Positions 23,956-31,879 of a stretch of DNA of 64,000 nucleotides are shown here, in pieces; the stretch's first letter is position 1, and each line of letters begins with the position of its first letter. The stretch spans positions 1 to 64,000 of the forward strand of contig JAFRKN010000014.1 of the NCBI GenBank assembly GCA_017431725.1, given 5' to 3'. The notes below the pieces were generated by a model. The model searched no databases, was not told the DNA's origin, and was given only the letters and a program-made list of their open reading frames with translations. A program made the position numbers and the translations under genes. This DNA is from Candidatus Saccharimonadota bacterium (GTDB taxonomy: Bacteria > Patescibacteriota > Saccharimonadia > Saccharimonadales > Saccharimonadaceae).

Positions 23956-24797
23956 TGAAAAAGAGCGAAAAAATTTTAAAAAAGGAAAAAAGTGGAGCGC
24001 GTGGGTTTGTCCCGAAAAAACAGAGAGGGAAGCTGATTTTGAGAGCATTTTTTTTACTGGTTTGGACAGGAGCTTCAATCATTTTTTCTCAACTAGTAAT
24101 TGGCTACGCTTTAATTTGGATAATTGGAAGAGAAAATTTTAACCAACCCGTTTGGACGGGCGTTTATGCGATTTTGTCTTATACTCTAGCGTTTTTGCTC
24201 ATAGTTTTTGTGCCTTTTTTGCTACTAAATAAAATAAATAAAAAACAGAAAAAATATGCAGAGGAAGAAAAAGAATTCAAAGCAGGAGTTAGCCGCTCGG
24301 AATTAGGGCTTTCTGGCCTTCCTACCTGGATGGATATTGGTCTAGCTCCAATCGGATTAATTGTTTCGCTATTTCTAGCGTGGATTTTAGTAACAATTTT
24401 TAGCCAATTCAGTTGGTTTGACCCAACACAAACTCAAGAAATCGGTTTTAATCTTTATGCTACTGGGTTTGACCGAATAATTGCTTTTGTGAGTTTGATT
24501 GTGGTGGCGCCAGTAGCGGAAGAAATGATCTTTCGGGGATGGCTTTATCAGCGACTAAAAAACCTGTTTCGGAAAAAAATATCTAATAAAGTTACAATTA
24601 TTTTGTCTACATTTTTAGTATCTCTGCTCTTTGCATTGATTCACGGACAATGGAATGTAGGCGTGAATGTTTTTGCGATGTCGATTGTTTTGTGTGGATT
24701 ACGGGAAATTACTGGGACGATTTATGCGGGAATTTTGATGCACATGCTAAAAAATGGCATAGCTTTTTATCTATTATTTGTGCTAGGTATTGGCTAA
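23955..24797 (+). CDS. CPBP-family intramembrane glutamic endopeptidase
   Basis: This ~280-residue protein has about six membrane helices and the CPBP (Abi/Rce1-like) motifs: VVAPVAEEMIFRGWLYQ with the catalytic EE near residue 190, then FALIHGQWN (FxxxH). Relatives process prenylated proteins or bacteriocins. Its ATG shares a base with the rseP stop (TGATG), so two membrane proteases are translated together. The N-terminus is strongly basic. Confidence 0.88.
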   Translation: MKKSEKILKKEKSGARGFVPKKQRGKLILRAFFLLVWTGASIIFSQLVIGYALIWIIGRENFNQPVWTGVYAILSYTLAFLLIVFVPFLLLNKINKKQKKYAEEEKEFKAGVSRSELGLSGLPTWMDIGLAPIGLIVSLFLAWILVTIFSQFSWFDPTQTQEIGFNLYATGFDRIIAFVSLIVVAPVAEEMIFRGWLYQRLKNLFRKKISNKVTIILSTFLVSLLFALIHGQWNVGVNVFAMSIVLCGLREITGTIYAGILMHMLKNGIAFYLLFVLGIG

Positions 24798-24818
24798 ATA
24801 TGATATAATAGCCATATC

Positions 24819-26048
24819 ATGAGATTATCAAAAACATTTATCAAGACCTTAAGAGAGGCCCCGAAGGACGAAATATCAAAAAACGGGGCACTTCTGACTA
24901 GGGCGGGTTATATTCACAAAGTAATGGCGGGGGTGTATGATTATTTGCCTTTTGGTATGCGCGTAATTGAAAATATTAAAACAATTGTACGTGAAGAATT
25001 AAATAAGATTGGCTGCGAGGAAGTTTTGCTTTCAACGCTCCAGAATCCAGAGCCTTGGGAGAAAACTGGTAGGTTTTCGGACCAAGAAGTAGATATTTGG
25101 TTTAAGACAGAACTAGCGAGCGGCGGAGAGTTAGGGCTAGCACCAACGCATGAAGAGCCAATTATCACGATGTTAAAGTCATACATTTCAAGTTATAAAG
25201 ATTTACCGCTTTATCTTTATCAGTTTCAGACAAAATTCCGTAATGAAAAGAGAGCAAAGTCTGGGATTTTGAGAGGCCGAGAATTTTTAATGAAGGACCT
25301 TTATAGCTTCCATACTTCAGAAGAGGATTTAAACCGTTTTTATGATGAAGTAATTGTGGCTTATGATAAAATCTTTAAACGATTAGGGCTCGGCGATGAT
25401 ACTTACACAACTTTTGCGTCAGGCGGAATTTTTTCAAAATATTCTCACGAATTTCAGACTTTCTTGCCGGTAGGAGAAGACACGGTTTACTATAACAAAG
25501 ATAAGTCGGTAGTTTTGAATAAAGAAGTGTTTGAGCCGGATGTTCTAGAAGATTTGGGTATTTCTAAAGAAGAGCTGTCTGAAACGACAGCAGCCGAAGT
25601 CGGGAATATCTTTAAATTGAAAATTAAATATTCCGAACCTTTAGGATTAAAGTTTATTGACGAAAACAATAAACAAAATGTAGTCTATATGGGTTGTTAT
25701 GGCATTGGTATCTCTAGAGTAATGGGGGTGATTGCGGAAAAGTTTGCGGATGAAAAAGGTTTGGTATGGCCGGAGGCGGTTGCACCTTTTAAATATTATT
25801 TGGTAGGAATTGATGAAAAAGGGATAAAGGAAGCAGAAAAATTATATGAGGGGCATGAGGAAGAAATATTATTTGACGACCGAGACTGCCGACCGGGTGA
25901 AAAATTTGCGGACGCAGAGTTAATTGGAGTTCCTTACCGCGTAGTAATTTCAGATAAAACCTTGATGAAAAAATCAGCCGAAGTAACAGATCGGATGACT
26001 GGAAAAACTAAATTAGTGCCTTTAGCAGAATTAAAAAAATCTTTCTAA
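24819..26048 (+). CDS. proS: Prolyl-tRNA synthetase, short form without editing insertion
   Basis: This 409-residue class II synthetase charges tRNA-Pro. Motifs seen: LLTRAGYIHKVMAGVYDYLPFGMRV, PTHEEPI, FRNEKRAKSGILRGREFLMKDLYSFH (motif 2), GCYGIGISRVMGVIAE (motif 3), and the anticodon-binding part with DDRDCRPGEKFADAELIGVPYR. Typical bacterial ProRS is ~570 residues with a cis-editing INS domain between motifs 2 and 3; here the two are close together and INS is missing. TATAAT (24804-24809) is 9 nt before the ATG. Confidence 0.95.
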   Translation: MRLSKTFIKTLREAPKDEISKNGALLTRAGYIHKVMAGVYDYLPFGMRVIENIKTIVREELNKIGCEEVLLSTLQNPEPWEKTGRFSDQEVDIWFKTELASGGELGLAPTHEEPIITMLKSYISSYKDLPLYLYQFQTKFRNEKRAKSGILRGREFLMKDLYSFHTSEEDLNRFYDEVIVAYDKIFKRLGLGDDTYTTFASGGIFSKYSHEFQTFLPVGEDTVYYNKDKSVVLNKEVFEPDVLEDLGISKEELSETTAAEVGNIFKLKIKYSEPLGLKFIDENNKQNVVYMGCYGIGISRVMGVIAEKFADEKGLVWPEAVAPFKYYLVGIDEKGIKEAEKLYEGHEEEILFDDRDCRPGEKFADAELIGVPYRVVISDKTLMKKSAEVTDRMTGKTKLVPLAELKKSF

Positions 26049-26112
26049 AAAAGGGTTGACGCCTAACATTTTTTCAGGTAAACTATACTAAGCTTAAACT
26101 GGAGTTTTGGTT

Positions 26113-26559
26113 ATGATAAAGAAAAGTATTAGTTTGACCGCAGAAGGCAAAAAAGAATTAGAAGAAGAATTGAAGGAATTAATAAAGGGTAGGCCAGCGA
26201 TTGCGGAAAAAATTGCAACGGCAAGATCTTTTGGTGATTTATCAGAAAACGAAGAATATAGTTCGGCTAGAAATGAACAAAAGATGGCCGAAAGTCGGAT
26301 TTTGGAAATTCAAGAAATTTTGAAAAATGCAAAATTGATTCGGGGCGGGAAAAAAGATAAGGCCGATCTTGGAGCAATCGTAAAATTAGACATGGGTGGA
26401 AATGAAGTTGAATATACCTTAGTTGGCCCGACTGAGGCTAATCCTTTGGAAGGGAAAATTTCGAACGAATCACCGATTGGGAAGGCATTACTCGGACGAA
26501 AAGCTGGTGAAAGTTTTGAGTTTAATGGACGAACCGTAAAAATCAAAGAGCTAAAATAA
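26113..26559 (+). CDS. greA: Transcription elongation factor GreA
   Basis: This ~148-residue protein has the N-terminal coiled coil (LTAEGKKELEEELKEL, GDLSENEEYSSARNEQ with the acidic tip) and the FKBP-like C-terminus (VEYTLVGPTEANP, ISNESPIGKALLGRKAGE). It rescues stalled RNA polymerase. An in-frame TTG lies 6 nt upstream, but the ATG at 26113 is spaced 8 nt from GGAG and is preferred. Confidence 0.96.
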   Translation: MIKKSISLTAEGKKELEEELKELIKGRPAIAEKIATARSFGDLSENEEYSSARNEQKMAESRILEIQEILKNAKLIRGGKKDKADLGAIVKLDMGGNEVEYTLVGPTEANPLEGKISNESPIGKALLGRKAGESFEFNGRTVKIKELK

Positions 26560-26626
26560 GTAAAGTTGCGCTCAAGGCCATTATATAGTATAATATAATG
26601 AATCCATAAGAGAGGAGGGGTCAGAA

Positions 26627-27382
26627 GTGGATCGGACTTTTACTGATAGTTTTTATTGGGTTAAAGCGGATAAGCGAGCTAAGCTTTTGGTGCTGACAGA
26701 TCTTCATTTTAATGAGAATGTTAGTATGGGGATTTTGTTTAAAATCATTCTGGAAGTTGAGTTTAATTTTTGCGATTATATTTTGATTGCGGGCGATTTG
26801 ATTGATGACAATTCTTATCTTGATGATAAGAAAAATTATGAAGTTTTAAAATGGTTTTTGAAAGAACTTTCTAGAACGACTCCAGTAATCATGGTTTTAG
26901 GCGAATGCGACACAAAATGGACAAAAAAGCCGCATGCGTTTGAATCGGAACCATTAGTTCGAATGATTGATGAGCTAGAAAACGTATATCTCCTAGATGG
27001 TAGGTTCTTTGAAGACAAAAAGATCAGGATTTTCGGAGTATCCCCTACAGACGAGCCAACTGAACTTTACGATGCATTAATGTCGAAAGATAATACAAAA
27101 AAGACCACTATTTTGCTCGTGCATTCGAATGAGGCAATACGAGATCAGCGTTACAGAAGAGAGCTGGAAAGGCGTTTTGATTTAGTGATTTCGGGGCATG
27201 AGCATAATTGGAGATTGCCGGATTGGCTATTTAGAATTGCGTTGAAAATACGTGGCTTTGAACCAAATTATCAGGGAAATTTGTGGTCGATTGTTTGTAG
27301 GCCACTGACAGTTTTCCCGAACCATCCATTATTCCAAAAACTATTTAGAAGAGGCTATACGATTGTGATGTTGTCGAAATAA
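26627..27382 (+). CDS. Calcineurin-like metallophosphoesterase
   Basis: This 251-residue protein starts at a GTG with GAGAGGAGG upstream. Metal-binding motifs are LTDLHF (D-x-H, residues ~23-28), AGDLIDD (GD), LLVHS and ISGHEHNW (GHxH). The usual GNHD/E is replaced by GECD (residue ~91), losing the Asn ligand, so activity may be altered. The substrate is unknown. It is monocistronic, ending in a terminator. Confidence 0.85.
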   Translation: MDRTFTDSFYWVKADKRAKLLVLTDLHFNENVSMGILFKIILEVEFNFCDYILIAGDLIDDNSYLDDKKNYEVLKWFLKELSRTTPVIMVLGECDTKWTKKPHAFESEPLVRMIDELENVYLLDGRFFEDKKIRIFGVSPTDEPTELYDALMSKDNTKKTTILLVHSNEAIRDQRYRRELERRFDLVISGHEHNWRLPDWLFRIALKIRGFEPNYQGNLWSIVCRPLTVFPNHPLFQKLFRRGYTIVMLSK

Positions 27383-27386
27383 CCTA

Positions 27387-27411
27387 AAAAGTCGGGCTTT
27401 GCTCGACTTTT
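27387..27411 (+). terminator. Rho-independent terminator after phosphoesterase gene
   Basis: AAAAGTCGGGC (27387-27397), TTT loop, GCTCGACTTTT (27401-27411) followed by more T, with one wobble pair. Confidence 0.85.
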
Positions 27412-27454
27412 TTAAAATTAGGTTAATTCTGGATTTTATGTTATAATTAGTTTT

Positions 27455-28933
27455 ATGTTACTTGAAGATTATAGAAATGAAAGGCTTCGAAAATTGGAGG
27501 AAATTCGGGCGCGAGGAATCGATCCGTATCCAGCGAAGTCAAACCGTAATACCAAAATTATTGATGTGATAAATCATTTTGACGAGAAAAAAGGTCAAGA
27601 AGTCGTGGTGGTCGGAAGGGTTGTGGCGATTCGGTCGTTCGGAAAATTAGTATTTATTAAATTAAGGGATTATACTGGCGATGTACAGATTTTTATGAAG
27701 ACTTCGAACGAGCAAAAAGAGGGGCTATTTGGTGCAAAAGATATTAAATTGCTCGATGCTGGTGATTTTATTGAAGCGAAGGGCATAGTTGACAAAACTC
27801 AGACTGGAGAAATTTCGGTTTTTACAGATTTTGTCCGATTGCTCACGAAATCACTTCGACCTTTGCCAGAAAAGTTTGAAAATAAAGAGGAACGCTACCG
27901 CCGACGCTATGTCGATATGAATGTGAATCCGGAAGTGCGAGAGAGATTAGTTAGGCGGTCGAAATTCTGGCAGGCAACGCGTGATTTTATGAATGCGCAT
28001 GGATTTATCGAGATCAACATTCCAGTCTTAGAGCATACGACTGGTGGAGCGGACGCAACGCCGTTTGTAACGCATATGAATGCGTTGGATGAGGATTTTT
28101 ATCTGAGGATTTCGCATGAATTACCTTTAAAGCGTTTGCTCGGGGGCGGTTTTGAGAAGGTTTATGATATTGGGGCGAGGTTTAGAAATGAAGGAGTAGA
28201 TGACGAGCATTTGCCAGAACATATCGCGTTTGAATCTTATGCGGCCTACGAGGATTATGAAGACGGGATGGAACTTTACGAAGAAATGATTAAATATGTA
28301 GCAAAAGAAACTTGGGGAACGTTAAAATTTAAGGTGAATGGGTTTGATATTGATCTTGACTGTAAGTGGCCACGTTATAAATATGCGGATTTGTTACGCG
28401 AGAAGTTTGACGTAGATGTCTTTAACCCAGATCGCGAGCAATTAATAAAAATATTATTTGAAAATTGGGAAGCAAAAGATTTAAGCAAAGATGCGTTTAA
28501 GAAAAAATTAAATAATACCTCGACACCACATTTAATTGATGATGTTTGGAAATTAATCCGCAAAACTTCGGCGGGGCCGTATTGGTTAATTGAAGAGCCT
28601 TTAAGCTTATCGCCGTTAGCAAAGAAATCGCCGGAAAATCCGTTAGTGACTGAGAGGTTCCATCCGGTAATTGCGGGAACCGAAATGGGAAATGGGTTTT
28701 CAGAATTAAATGATCCTTTGGACCAGTTGGAGAGATTTGAAGAACAACAGGCGGCGCGAGATGCGGGGGACGAAGAAGCGCAGATGATGGATATGGATTT
28801 TGTTGAGATGCTAGAGTATGGCATGCCGCCAGCCTGCGGTTGGGGTAATTCAGAACGAAATTTCTGGCTACTTGAAGGAGTGCCGGGCAGAGAAGCAGTG
28901 CCATTTCCAACCATGAAATCAAAAGAAGACTAA
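27455..28933 (+). CDS. lysS: Lysyl-tRNA synthetase, class II (divergent motif 3)
   Basis: This 492-residue protein has an OB-fold anticodon domain (VVGRVVAIRSFGKLVFIKLRD) and a class II core (ERYRRRYVDM, TTGGADATPFVTH, FRNEGVDDEHLPEHIAFE as motif 2, MGNGFSELNDPLDQLERF). The last is characteristic of LysRS. Motif 3 is unusual: after YGMPPACGWG, the common GIDR is SER followed by NFWLLEG, apparently one residue shorter. The overall assignment stands, but lysine specificity is inferred. TATAAT (27442-27447) is 7 nt before the ATG with no ribosome site. Confidence 0.88.
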   Translation: MLLEDYRNERLRKLEEIRARGIDPYPAKSNRNTKIIDVINHFDEKKGQEVVVVGRVVAIRSFGKLVFIKLRDYTGDVQIFMKTSNEQKEGLFGAKDIKLLDAGDFIEAKGIVDKTQTGEISVFTDFVRLLTKSLRPLPEKFENKEERYRRRYVDMNVNPEVRERLVRRSKFWQATRDFMNAHGFIEINIPVLEHTTGGADATPFVTHMNALDEDFYLRISHELPLKRLLGGGFEKVYDIGARFRNEGVDDEHLPEHIAFESYAAYEDYEDGMELYEEMIKYVAKETWGTLKFKVNGFDIDLDCKWPRYKYADLLREKFDVDVFNPDREQLIKILFENWEAKDLSKDAFKKKLNNTSTPHLIDDVWKLIRKTSAGPYWLIEEPLSLSPLAKKSPENPLVTERFHPVIAGTEMGNGFSELNDPLDQLERFEEQQAARDAGDEEAQMMDMDFVEMLEYGMPPACGWGNSERNFWLLEGVPGREAVPFPTMKSKED

Positions 28934-29145
28934 AATTCAATTTGTTTGGTATGTGATTTTTGACCACGAGTAATTTTAATGGTAGTTTTTGGGACGTCAA
29001 AATGTTTGGAAAGAAGTTTAATGAGGGCGTCATTAGCTGCGCCGTCGTGGGGTTTAGCACGTAGATAAATTGTCAGTTCGCCCGAGGCGGTTTTGATGAT
29101 TTTTTCCTGAGAACTACCAGGTTTAACCGTGACTTTATATTTCAT
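28930..29145 (-). CDS. DUF167 (YggU) family protein
   Basis: This 71-residue protein contains [10 protein letters not shown] and [22 protein letters not shown], the DUF167 signature; the function is unknown. Its 3' end overlaps lysS by 4 nt on the opposite strand. The minus-strand TATAAT (plus 29152-29157) is 6 nt from the ATG, so it too appears leaderless. It is divergent from uvrB. Confidence 0.9.
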   Translation of the reverse strand: MKYKVTVKPGSSQEKIIKTASGELTIYLRAKPHDGAANDALIKLLSKHFDVPKTTIKITRGQKSHTKQIEF

Positions 29146-29186
29146 ATATATATTATATAATAATTTGGCGTGATATAATAATAGAT

Positions 29187-31163
29187 ATGCCTAAGTTTAA
29201 GTTAGTATCAAAATATCAACCAACTGGCGACCAGCCGGAAGCAATAAAGAAGCTGACGGAGGGTATTAATAAGGGTGTCCATGAACAGACTCTGCTTGGT
29301 GTGACGGGCTCAGGTAAGACTTTTACGATGGCAAATATTATTCAAAACGTTCAGAGACCGACTTTGGTTTTGGCACATAACAAAACTTTGGCGGCACAGC
29401 TTTATGCCGAGTTTCGAGATTTTTTTCCAGAAAATGAAGTACATTATTTTGTGTCTTATTTTGATTATTACCAGCCAGAGGCCTACATTGCCTCAACTGA
29501 TACTTATATCGAAAAGGATTCGGCAATTAACGACGAGATTGACCGCCTAAGGCATGCGGCAACGGAAGCACTATTAACGAGGCGAGATTGTATTGTGGTG
29601 GCGTCGGTTTCATGCATCTATGGAATTGGTTCACCGGAACATTATCTTGAAATGTCGTTTGAAGTTAAACACGGGACGGCTTTATCGCAATTTGAATTTA
29701 TTCGAAAGTTGGTCAATATTCAGTATCATCGCAATGATTTAGCGTTTGAACGGGGTAATTTCCGAGTAATGGGAGATACGATTGATCTTTATCCAGCCAA
29801 TGGAGAATTTGCCTATCGGTTTGAGTTTGGGTTTGACACCCTGGAAGATATAAAAATTGTTGATCCTTTAACTTTTGAAGTACGAGAAAAGCCAGACTAT
29901 GTCCATATTTTTCCGAATACCCATTATGCAACGCCAGAAGATCAGCTTGAACGAGCTTTGGAAAGTATCCGGATGGAGTTCGAGGATAGATTAAAATATT
30001 TTGAAAAACACCAAAAATACTTAGAAGCGCAAAGATTAAGCCAAAGAACCAAATATGATTTAGAAATGTTAAAGGAAACCGGATTTGTGAAAGGAATTGA
30101 AAATTATTCTCGGCATCTTGAAGGAAGAAAACCAGGCGTGCCACCTTCTACTTTACTAGATTTTTTCCCAAAAGATTGGCTACTGATTGTAGATGAGTCG
30201 CACATGACTTTGCCGCAGGTTAGAGGGATGTATAACGGCGACCATGCAAGGAAATCTACTTTGGTTGAGTATGGATTTAGGTTGCCAAGTGCGCTAGATA
30301 ATCGACCGCTGACCTACGGAGAATTTAATGCAAAAATTAATCAGGCGCTCTATGTTTCGGCGACGCCGGGTGAATATGAATTAGAACATTCACCAAAGCC
30401 AATTGAACAAGTAATTCGCCCGACGGGGTTGCTAGACCCGGAAATTGAAGTGCGTAGCCCGGAGGGGCAAATTGATGATTTGATGGAAGAAATTGACCAA
30501 AGAATTGTAAAAGGACAGAGAACTTTAATTACGACTTTAACAAAACGCATGGCGGAAGATTTAACCGATCATCTAAAAGAGCGGGGAGTTAAGACCGCCT
30601 ATCTACATTCCGATATTGATACTTTGGAAAGAGGAGATATTCTAAGAGATTTACGAGCAGGGGTTTATGATGTCCTGGTGGGGATTAATCTTCTGCGCGA
30701 GGGGTTGGATTTGCCGGAAGTGTCACTAGTAGCAATTTTAGATGCGGACAAGGAAGGATTCCTGCGTTCAGAATCGGCTTTAATTCAAACGATTGGACGG
30801 GCGGCGAGGCATGAAGAGGGGAAAGTCATCATGTATGCGGATTTTATTACCGAAAGTATGGAAAAAGCGATTTCGGAGACAAACAGGCGGCGGGAAATCC
30901 AGAAAGAATATAATAAAAAACATCATATTACGCCACATTCAATTCAAAAAGAGGTTGGAATAGGATTGCGGGCAATTGTGCCAGAGAAAGAAAAAGTCAA
31001 TAAGCTCGATATTAAACGTATTCCGAAAGACGAGCTACCGGCTCTAATCAAACAGCTCTCCTCAGAAATGCAACTTGCGGCAGCGAATTTAGAGTTTGAA
31101 AAGGCCGCCTTGCTTAGGGATGAAATTGAAAAGATAAAAGATTTTATTGAGGGGAAGAAATAA
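29187..31163 (+). CDS. uvrB: UvrABC excinuclease subunit B
   Basis: This 658-residue helicase-like protein loads on damaged DNA. Walker A GVTGSGKT is near residue 39, the beta-hairpin region [11 protein letters not shown] near residue 92, the DESHMTLPQ helicase motif near residue 338, and [19 protein letters not shown] follows. A C-terminal UVR domain ([15 protein letters not shown]) ends the protein. Length is normal. TATAAT (29174-29179) is 7 nt from the ATG. Its partner uvrC is 15 kb upstream. Confidence 0.98.
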   Translation: MPKFKLVSKYQPTGDQPEAIKKLTEGINKGVHEQTLLGVTGSGKTFTMANIIQNVQRPTLVLAHNKTLAAQLYAEFRDFFPENEVHYFVSYFDYYQPEAYIASTDTYIEKDSAINDEIDRLRHAATEALLTRRDCIVVASVSCIYGIGSPEHYLEMSFEVKHGTALSQFEFIRKLVNIQYHRNDLAFERGNFRVMGDTIDLYPANGEFAYRFEFGFDTLEDIKIVDPLTFEVREKPDYVHIFPNTHYATPEDQLERALESIRMEFEDRLKYFEKHQKYLEAQRLSQRTKYDLEMLKETGFVKGIENYSRHLEGRKPGVPPSTLLDFFPKDWLLIVDESHMTLPQVRGMYNGDHARKSTLVEYGFRLPSALDNRPLTYGEFNAKINQALYVSATPGEYELEHSPKPIEQVIRPTGLLDPEIEVRSPEGQIDDLMEEIDQRIVKGQRTLITTLTKRMAEDLTDHLKERGVKTAYLHSDIDTLERGDILRDLRAGVYDVLVGINLLREGLDLPEVSLVAILDADKEGFLRSESALIQTIGRAARHEEGKVIMYADFITESMEKAISETNRRREIQKEYNKKHHITPHSIQKEVGIGLRAIVPEKEKVNKLDIKRIPKDELPALIKQLSSEMQLAAANLEFEKAALLRDEIEKIKDFIEGKK

Positions 31164-31182
31164 AATAATAAAAACATGCAAT

Positions 31183-31230
31183 AAAAAAGTGGCTCTTGGC
31201 CTCCCGCTATGCAGCACAAGGTCGAACCAC
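31183..31230 (-). terminator. Structured terminator of the toxin-like gene
   Basis: On the minus strand GTGGTTC (plus 31224-31230) pairs with GAGCCAC (plus 31189-31195) and is followed by T6. Nested short stems (CCT/AGG and GCT/AGC) fill the loop. It starts right at the stop of the minus-strand gene. Confidence 0.7.
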
Positions 31231-31650
31231 CTACGGTTTTATATTATCAAATTTACCTTTAATGGTCAATAGATTTCCAGTTTTATCTATGACTAACAAA
31301 GTTTTAATTATATTGGTTCTACTACGTTTTTTAAGATTTTTGATGTAGAAAGTCTCGCTTCTTTTATTTAGCCTTCTCAAATCAAAAATAATATGTTTTG
31401 ATTGTTTCTCTGCCGTTTTAAAATTATCTTCAAAAGACGAATTACTAAATGTTATTGGACTTTTGGTTTCCCATATTTTACCAGCCATTTCAAAATCTGG
31501 GCTCTTTGAACCTTTAATGTTACTCGGCCTTAAAAAAACAACATCTAGTCCTTTATCAGCAAAATATTCTGCGGTATCTATTTCATGGAGCTCTGGAGCC
31601 TTTTTTAGAACACTATAATCTACTTTCCCTCTTTTTATACTTGTTGACAC
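31231..31650 (-). CDS. Small PD-(D/E)xK nuclease-like protein (CdiA C-terminal tRNase-like)
   Basis: This 139-residue protein contains HEIDTAEYFADKGLDVVFLR, then GSKSPDFEMAGKIWETK. That is a PD-x8-ExK arrangement (P51 D52, E61 K63), followed by KQSKHIIFDLRR. This pattern recalls the CdiA C-terminal tRNase domain and related standalone phage/ICE proteins. As a free-standing gene it could be a toxin-like effector, a remnant, or a housekeeping nuclease. The start is GTG with only a weak AGGA upstream; TATAAT lies at plus 31701-31706. No immunity gene is evident next to it. Confidence 0.65.
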   Translation of the reverse strand: MSTSIKRGKVDYSVLKKAPELHEIDTAEYFADKGLDVVFLRPSNIKGSKSPDFEMAGKIWETKSPITFSNSSFEDNFKTAEKQSKHIIFDLRRLNKRSETFYIKNLKKRSRTNIIKTLLVIDKTGNLLTIKGKFDNIKP

Positions 31651-31879
31651 GAAAAACTATCCTGTTTAAACTAATAATTTTCCATCCTTCGTTAAAAGCG
31701 ATTATAACATATGGCAGAAGGGTTTGTTAATTTTTTTTACCTTCTACACCTATAAAATTCTCCAAAAAACAGCCATTTTTGGGAAGTTTAGCCTCATTAA
31801 TTGTAAAAATCGTATTGGCCTCCCTAAAGAGCCTTAACGGCCCTTAGAAGCCTAAACCATTTTAACCTTTCAGGGGGAA

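Noticed and set aside
31183-31230. tRNA-like segment (GGTTCGACC on the minus strand)
   Set aside because: It lacks acceptor, D and anticodon arms of the right size, and fits better as a structured terminator followed by T6.
31750-31875. Possible structured RNA between the toxin-like gene and the FISUMP gene (GGCC-rich stretch)
   Set aside because: Only short imperfect stems could be drawn, with no clear promoter or T-tract; I see nothing I can support.
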